NCBI GenBank assembly: GCA_038322815.1
Contig: JBBQGG010000001.1
Span: forward strand, 50,703-114,702
Source of the DNA: PALSA-1296 sp038322815
Lineage (GTDB): Bacteria > Bacteroidota > Ignavibacteria > Palsa-1295
Length of the DNA stretch: 64,000 nt
Reading direction: 5' to 3'
In this document: positions 61,601 through 64,000 of the stretch, in pieces
Position numbering within the stretch: the stretch's first letter is position 1
Layout of the letters: each line of letters starts with the position of its first letter
Notes under the pieces: model-generated
What the model was told of the DNA's origin: nothing
What the model saw: the letters and a program-made list of their open reading frames with translations, nothing else
Database searches by the model: none
Program-made: the position numbers and the translations under genes

Positions 61601-62989
61601 GTAACAGGAAAAACAGGAGACGACTTAGTCCTCTCACTCTTCCCAAATTTTTATCTACTCGAATATGATGCTTCTGCAAATACCATGAAGCCGATCTGGC
61701 AATTCCCACTGTCGAATTCTCCGCGTGGCGCTCTTGCATTTGATTTTGATAAGAATGGCAGACGTGAATTTGGTTTTAATGCCGGCGACTCACTGCATTT
61801 TTTTGAGTATCAGGATAATTTTGCAGATCAGACCTCAGCTCCGAGCGGATTAGATGTGATGCCTCGAGATACAAACCAAGTTGATCTTGCGTGGGGAAAA
61901 GTAACCGGAGCTACGAAATATTATATTTTACGTACTGACGACCAAGGTACATTTATTATTGATTCAACAGCAAATCTTTTCTTTTCCGATACAACCGTTA
62001 CAAATGAAATAGATTACATATATGCAATTGCAGCTTTTGATGCTTCGAAAAAAATCAATACAAGCGAAGCATCTTTCGGAGTTTTTGCCCATGTTCATCC
62101 GAAACCGAGTATGAAAAGTATTTCCTCCTCTGATAAAAATATTCATATTCACATAACTCAGCCGCTTGCAACTGCTCCAATAGATGGCGGAATATTTATT
62201 ATTGACGATACACTAGATTGCTCAAGTGCTATCATCGCAAACGATAGTGAGATCATTGCTGTCGCTTCGAAAGATCCGGGTACAGGCTCTCATACAGTAC
62301 GAATTCGCTCCTTTGCTTTGCGGGATAAGTGGAATTCTCCTCTGGATACTTCCGTCACAAGCAAATGGAGTGCAGATATAGTTTTTCCAATTGCTGATTT
62401 TTATATTATTCGTTGGCGCTTCGAAGGCAGTTCACGGATTCATCTGGAATTTAATATGAGGCCCGATGACAATGCTCTTCTTGTATCGAATTATATGCTT
62501 TCGCCTTTTGGTAAAATAATTGATGTGAAACGTGATCCGTCAGATCCCAATGCGATATATCTTGACCTTGCTCCGGGCACGATTATCTCCGCACTTGGCA
62601 CACCATTTATTTTATGCGTTCATAATATCACTGCGCAAACGACTATTCCGCTCAAAGAAACAGAAGGTAATTGTGCAGGTGAAACTCTGACTGAACCCGA
62701 TCTTCAGAATGTCATGGTCTATCCGAACCCTGCAAAAACCTCCGATGAAGTATTGACCTTTGCGCGTCTTACTGCTGAGGCAGAGATCAGTATTTATTCC
62801 CTTGACCAGCGATTCTTAAAACGTTTGAAAACTACTGATAAGAATGGCGGCGTTAAATGGGATATGCGCGATGAGACGGGAGCTATTTTGCCAAGCGGAG
62901 TCTATTGGTATCATGTGACCGGAAAAGATGATAGTGGGAATGATGTAAAACCAAAAGAAGCAAAGTTTGTGATGATACGGAATAAGTAG
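58628..62989 (+). CDS. Giant subtilisin-like (S8) protease with VCBS/FG-GAP repeats and T9SS-type tail
   Basis: 1453 residues from a GTG start. The signal peptide ends LRAQ. A fervidolysin-like propeptide (about 25-120) is followed by the S8 domain with an intact triad: GFVDTGVEWDHPDL (Asp161), HTHGTAVAG (His255), SSGNEG (oxyanion Asn347) and ISGTSFSSPEA (Ser414). Between Asp and His there is an Asp/Gly-rich insertion (LDGIDEDGNGYIDD), probably calcium-binding. Later come Asp-rich repeats (VDVDNDGKQELV, ADLNGDGKQDIL, GDFNGDGKTDIA, FDFDKNGRREFG) and a fibronectin-like region. The tail (MVYPNPAKTSDEVLTF, SGVYWYHVTG, KFVMIRNK) matches a T9SS type A domain. Secreted peptidase. Confidence 0.9.
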   Translation: MKYITFVFILYLAALPSLRAQPRTARAIIVKFKTEAAMISPSTALQSVIQKITSQDIRSASRIFQKRSNGNIQSVNTLDPELARIIILPLLDNVDPTRSANLLDTFDEIEYAEPNYIIHIDGTPTPNDSLYDQQWAHRVMRIPEAWQITQGDSSIHIGFVDTGVEWDHPDLVGQFAVNPLEDINHNGLFDPWASTEKQMDAHGNMVSGDLDGIDEDGNGYIDDVIGYDFVDQSFINFGDTKDRDPIPQDENSHTHGTAVAGVIAAKANNKIGVAGIAPKCKLVALRAFDATGNAEDDDIASAIVYAADNNVRILNLSFGDYVPSMLQRDAIRYATSKGVLIFASSGNEGNTLPHYPSDFDECVSVGATVLATDNKTESEVTTSNHSVGMDILAPGVQIATLFRANKYQFISGTSFSSPEAAAVAGLILSHNPKLSNIEVRSILESTTKNLNPLGIGAFQANGRIDAFAAVNYIGSAAIKIISPHTNDGFHVGDKIMIRGSAVSPLFKFYSLSFSKYLNPDNDSNPLPSLIATSENQVINDTLGIWDTRGLQSGTYTLTLSVNSSDQRTTSEYLTVQLYNPFPKIDTLWATPIFVNEKRGLLIQAHTDTLTTATLYFRAQGTQTWLRKKDDHLEKGHNILITSNDAPVMVPLEIRFIAKNGAGDSISRSRIDIISSEAITQKGFTQKNYSLPLGYALDSVLSTPTGDQVVMSTFPDGTNFGPLKIFSYDTKSKRFNISDSLDRPWIPRTIGNTTGDNKPELLLQSGSSYEIFKQNATHSLLGDIINADTTSQSELAIGLVDVDNDGKQELVIEDTEKLSSDHFRLIYKVFKINGSSTSLLGKLIDTTPPARGYADNNFNEPDARFADLNGDGKQDILTVDGDADLIGYEFDSPSQNSFKTIFQDLNDGATEGRMLTTGDFNGDGKTDIAIAFHTTNLDFYDLNQDNEYNPSYWTVKVMLGNGDATFKTVYTDHFYLALSGNPYRASTGAIRNVTGKTGDDLVLSLFPNFYLLEYDASANTMKPIWQFPLSNSPRGALAFDFDKNGRREFGFNAGDSLHFFEYQDNFADQTSAPSGLDVMPRDTNQVDLAWGKVTGATKYYILRTDDQGTFIIDSTANLFFSDTTVTNEIDYIYAIAAFDASKKINTSEASFGVFAHVHPKPSMKSISSSDKNIHIHITQPLATAPIDGGIFIIDDTLDCSSAIIANDSEIIAVASKDPGTGSHTVRIRSFALRDKWNSPLDTSVTSKWSADIVFPIADFYIIRWRFEGSSRIHLEFNMRPDDNALLVSNYMLSPFGKIIDVKRDPSDPNAIYLDLAPGTIISALGTPFILCVHNITAQTTIPLKETEGNCAGETLTEPDLQNVMVYPNPAKTSDEVLTFARLTAEAEISIYSLDQRFLKRLKTTDKNGGVKWDMRDETGAILPSGVYWYHVTGKDDSGNDVKPKEAKFVMIRNK

Positions 62990-63065
62990 AACCCGGATTC
63001 TCAGGATCAGAAAAGGATTTTAAGGATGGCGAAACACTCCATCCTTAAAATCCCATAAATCCAGG

Positions 63066-63770
63066 TCACACTCCGACGGCTAAGTCGTTCATCTCATGTT
63101 CTTTCTTACCATAAGAAGATACGCGTGTTCCCTCTTTGCCTTTTACTGATTGCTTCAAAGCTTTGCGGCGAGCATGTTCCGGTGTTCCAAAATCGGGCAA
63201 GCCCCAAGCCATGATCGAATAATGGTTGTTATATTTGATCTCATCCTGATCGACTCGTGATAGTGATATTGCGAATACTCTATCAGGAGTGTTTCCTGGA
63301 TATGGAGGGATAAGATTATTATTGACGAGGTGTGCATAGATCTCTTTTGATTTATGATACTCTTCATCTGTAGAGATAAATTCTCTGATCTTATCGATCA
63401 CGTTTTCATTTAAGACATCGGATTTCCTGCGGATGAATGCTTTCTTTCCTTTTTGTGGTCCGCGTTTCTTTTTCTCCTGTTTGTCTTCAACGGAAGCGGA
63501 AAGAATTGATTCTACATCACGTTTGCCGGTTAAGATCTCATCAATTACCGTGAGTCGCTTTTTTATAAAATACAGCTTCGGTGCTAATCTTTCCCATGTA
63601 TCAATAGCAGAAATTACTGTACTTAATTCTGCTTTCAGTGCGTCAGAGGTATTGGCAAAGTTTTGGGGTATTTTCTCTGTCATTTCACTCAATTCAATTA
63701 ATTGGTCCGAAGCGATCTTATGATCTTCGCTTCCGTTGTGGCTGTTGCCGTTTTGGTTGAAGTTTTCCAT
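63066..63770 (-). CDS. Unrecognised protein, possible DNA-binding (HARE-like winged helix)
   Basis: 234 residues, no signal peptide, so cytoplasmic. An Asn/Gly/His-rich start is followed by a helical, coiled-coil-prone stretch (about 25-85), a basic Lys/Arg/Gly linker (KKRGPQKGKKAFIRRK, about 104-119) like an AT-hook, and a compact C-terminal domain (EYHKSKEIYAHLVNNNLI, then GNTPDRVFAISLSRV and YSIMAWGL). That domain resembles HARE-type winged helices in order of elements. The resemblance is by eye. It ends with a basic tail. Stop-to-stop it is convergent with the protease gene. Confidence 0.65.
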   Translation of the reverse strand: MENFNQNGNSHNGSEDHKIASDQLIELSEMTEKIPQNFANTSDALKAELSTVISAIDTWERLAPKLYFIKKRLTVIDEILTGKRDVESILSASVEDKQEKKKRGPQKGKKAFIRRKSDVLNENVIDKIREFISTDEEYHKSKEIYAHLVNNNLIPPYPGNTPDRVFAISLSRVDQDEIKYNNHYSIMAWGLPDFGTPEHARRKALKQSVKGKEGTRVSSYGKKEHEMNDLAVGV

Positions 63771-64000
63771 GATTAAATATCTAAAGAATATGTCGGTGTA
63801 TTAGAAAAAAAAACTTATTAAAAATTGCCTTTATTGGCAAGATCCTTTGTGAATGATGTAGATAGGGGGGATATTTGATTAATGCTTCTAACTTTGCACA
63901 CAGTTAAGGTTATTAAATACAATTTTTCTTAAAAAAGTGCCGAAAGCGGCTAACTTCCGTTAAATTAATATTTGATACTATTGTAAAATATCAAGTGCGG

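Overview
The window reads as a chromosomal segment of a moderately low-GC, Gram-negative bacterium from the Bacteroidota/Chlorobiota side of the tree. The closest feel is Ignavibacteria or Candidatus Kapabacteria; this placement is inference, since no marker tree can be run here. The supporting signs are at least seven large secreted proteins, most ending in a type IX secretion (T9SS) C-terminal sorting domain, choice-of-anchor D and Asp-box proteins, a PorV/PorQ-like outer-membrane protein, a K+-independent H+-pyrophosphatase, a 2-oxoacid:ferredoxin oxidoreductase subunit, HpnE and a GH57 enzyme. Start regions mostly lack a clear Shine-Dalgarno sequence. Several genes appear to start with TTG or GTG.

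Layout. 1-604 is the 5' part of a secreted Asp-box protein that runs off the left edge. 732-2831 (minus) is the rpsF-ssb-rplI-engB ribosomal cluster, lacking rpsR. 2994-4673 is a UbiB-family kinase. 4699-8152 (minus) is an operon for a secreted lipoprotein interrupted by an in-frame TGA, an alpha/beta hydrolase and a PQQ-type propeller lipoprotein. hppA follows (8345-10516), then a two-gene operon for a secreted protein and a zinc metalloprotease (10698-13144). 13306-18735 (minus) is a housekeeping run: truA, PorV-like, lipoprotein, tRNA-Gln, prs, rplY/ctc, pth. 18810-27818 holds glmS, a PpiD-like chaperone, tRNA-Asn, a GH57 enzyme, a TlpA-like thioredoxin lipoprotein and korA. 28046-38616 holds two giant T9SS cargo proteins around ffh, tRNA-Glu, a CDGSH protein, rdgB and radA. 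38810-44268 holds an alkyltransferase-like protein, hpnE, and a macA-like/macB-like/formimidoylglutamase operon. 44179-46224 is a disturbed region. 46253-56933 (minus) is a block of T9SS cargo genes, one of them split by a frameshift. 57182-62989 (plus) is fur-ftr1 and a subtilisin-like protease. The window ends with an unrecognised minus-strand gene.

Most notable region. At 44179-46224 a PIN-domain toxin/antitoxin pair lies between two copies of the 3' end of the formimidoylglutamase gene. Each copy is followed by a convergent small outer-membrane-protein-like gene and a hairpin. One of these small genes carries two frameshifts and the other has ATA where ATG is expected. The arrangement looks like a small module added at the 3' end of a metabolic gene while supplying a replacement gene end. 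Other points of interest are a 15-bp element at nearly the same distance upstream of the two secreted-protein operons, a perfect 19-bp dyad directly before fur-ftr1, a very strong plus-strand terminator with no plus-strand gene before it, and three families of palindromic intergenic repeats.

No CRISPR array, rRNA, transposase, integrase or phage gene was seen.
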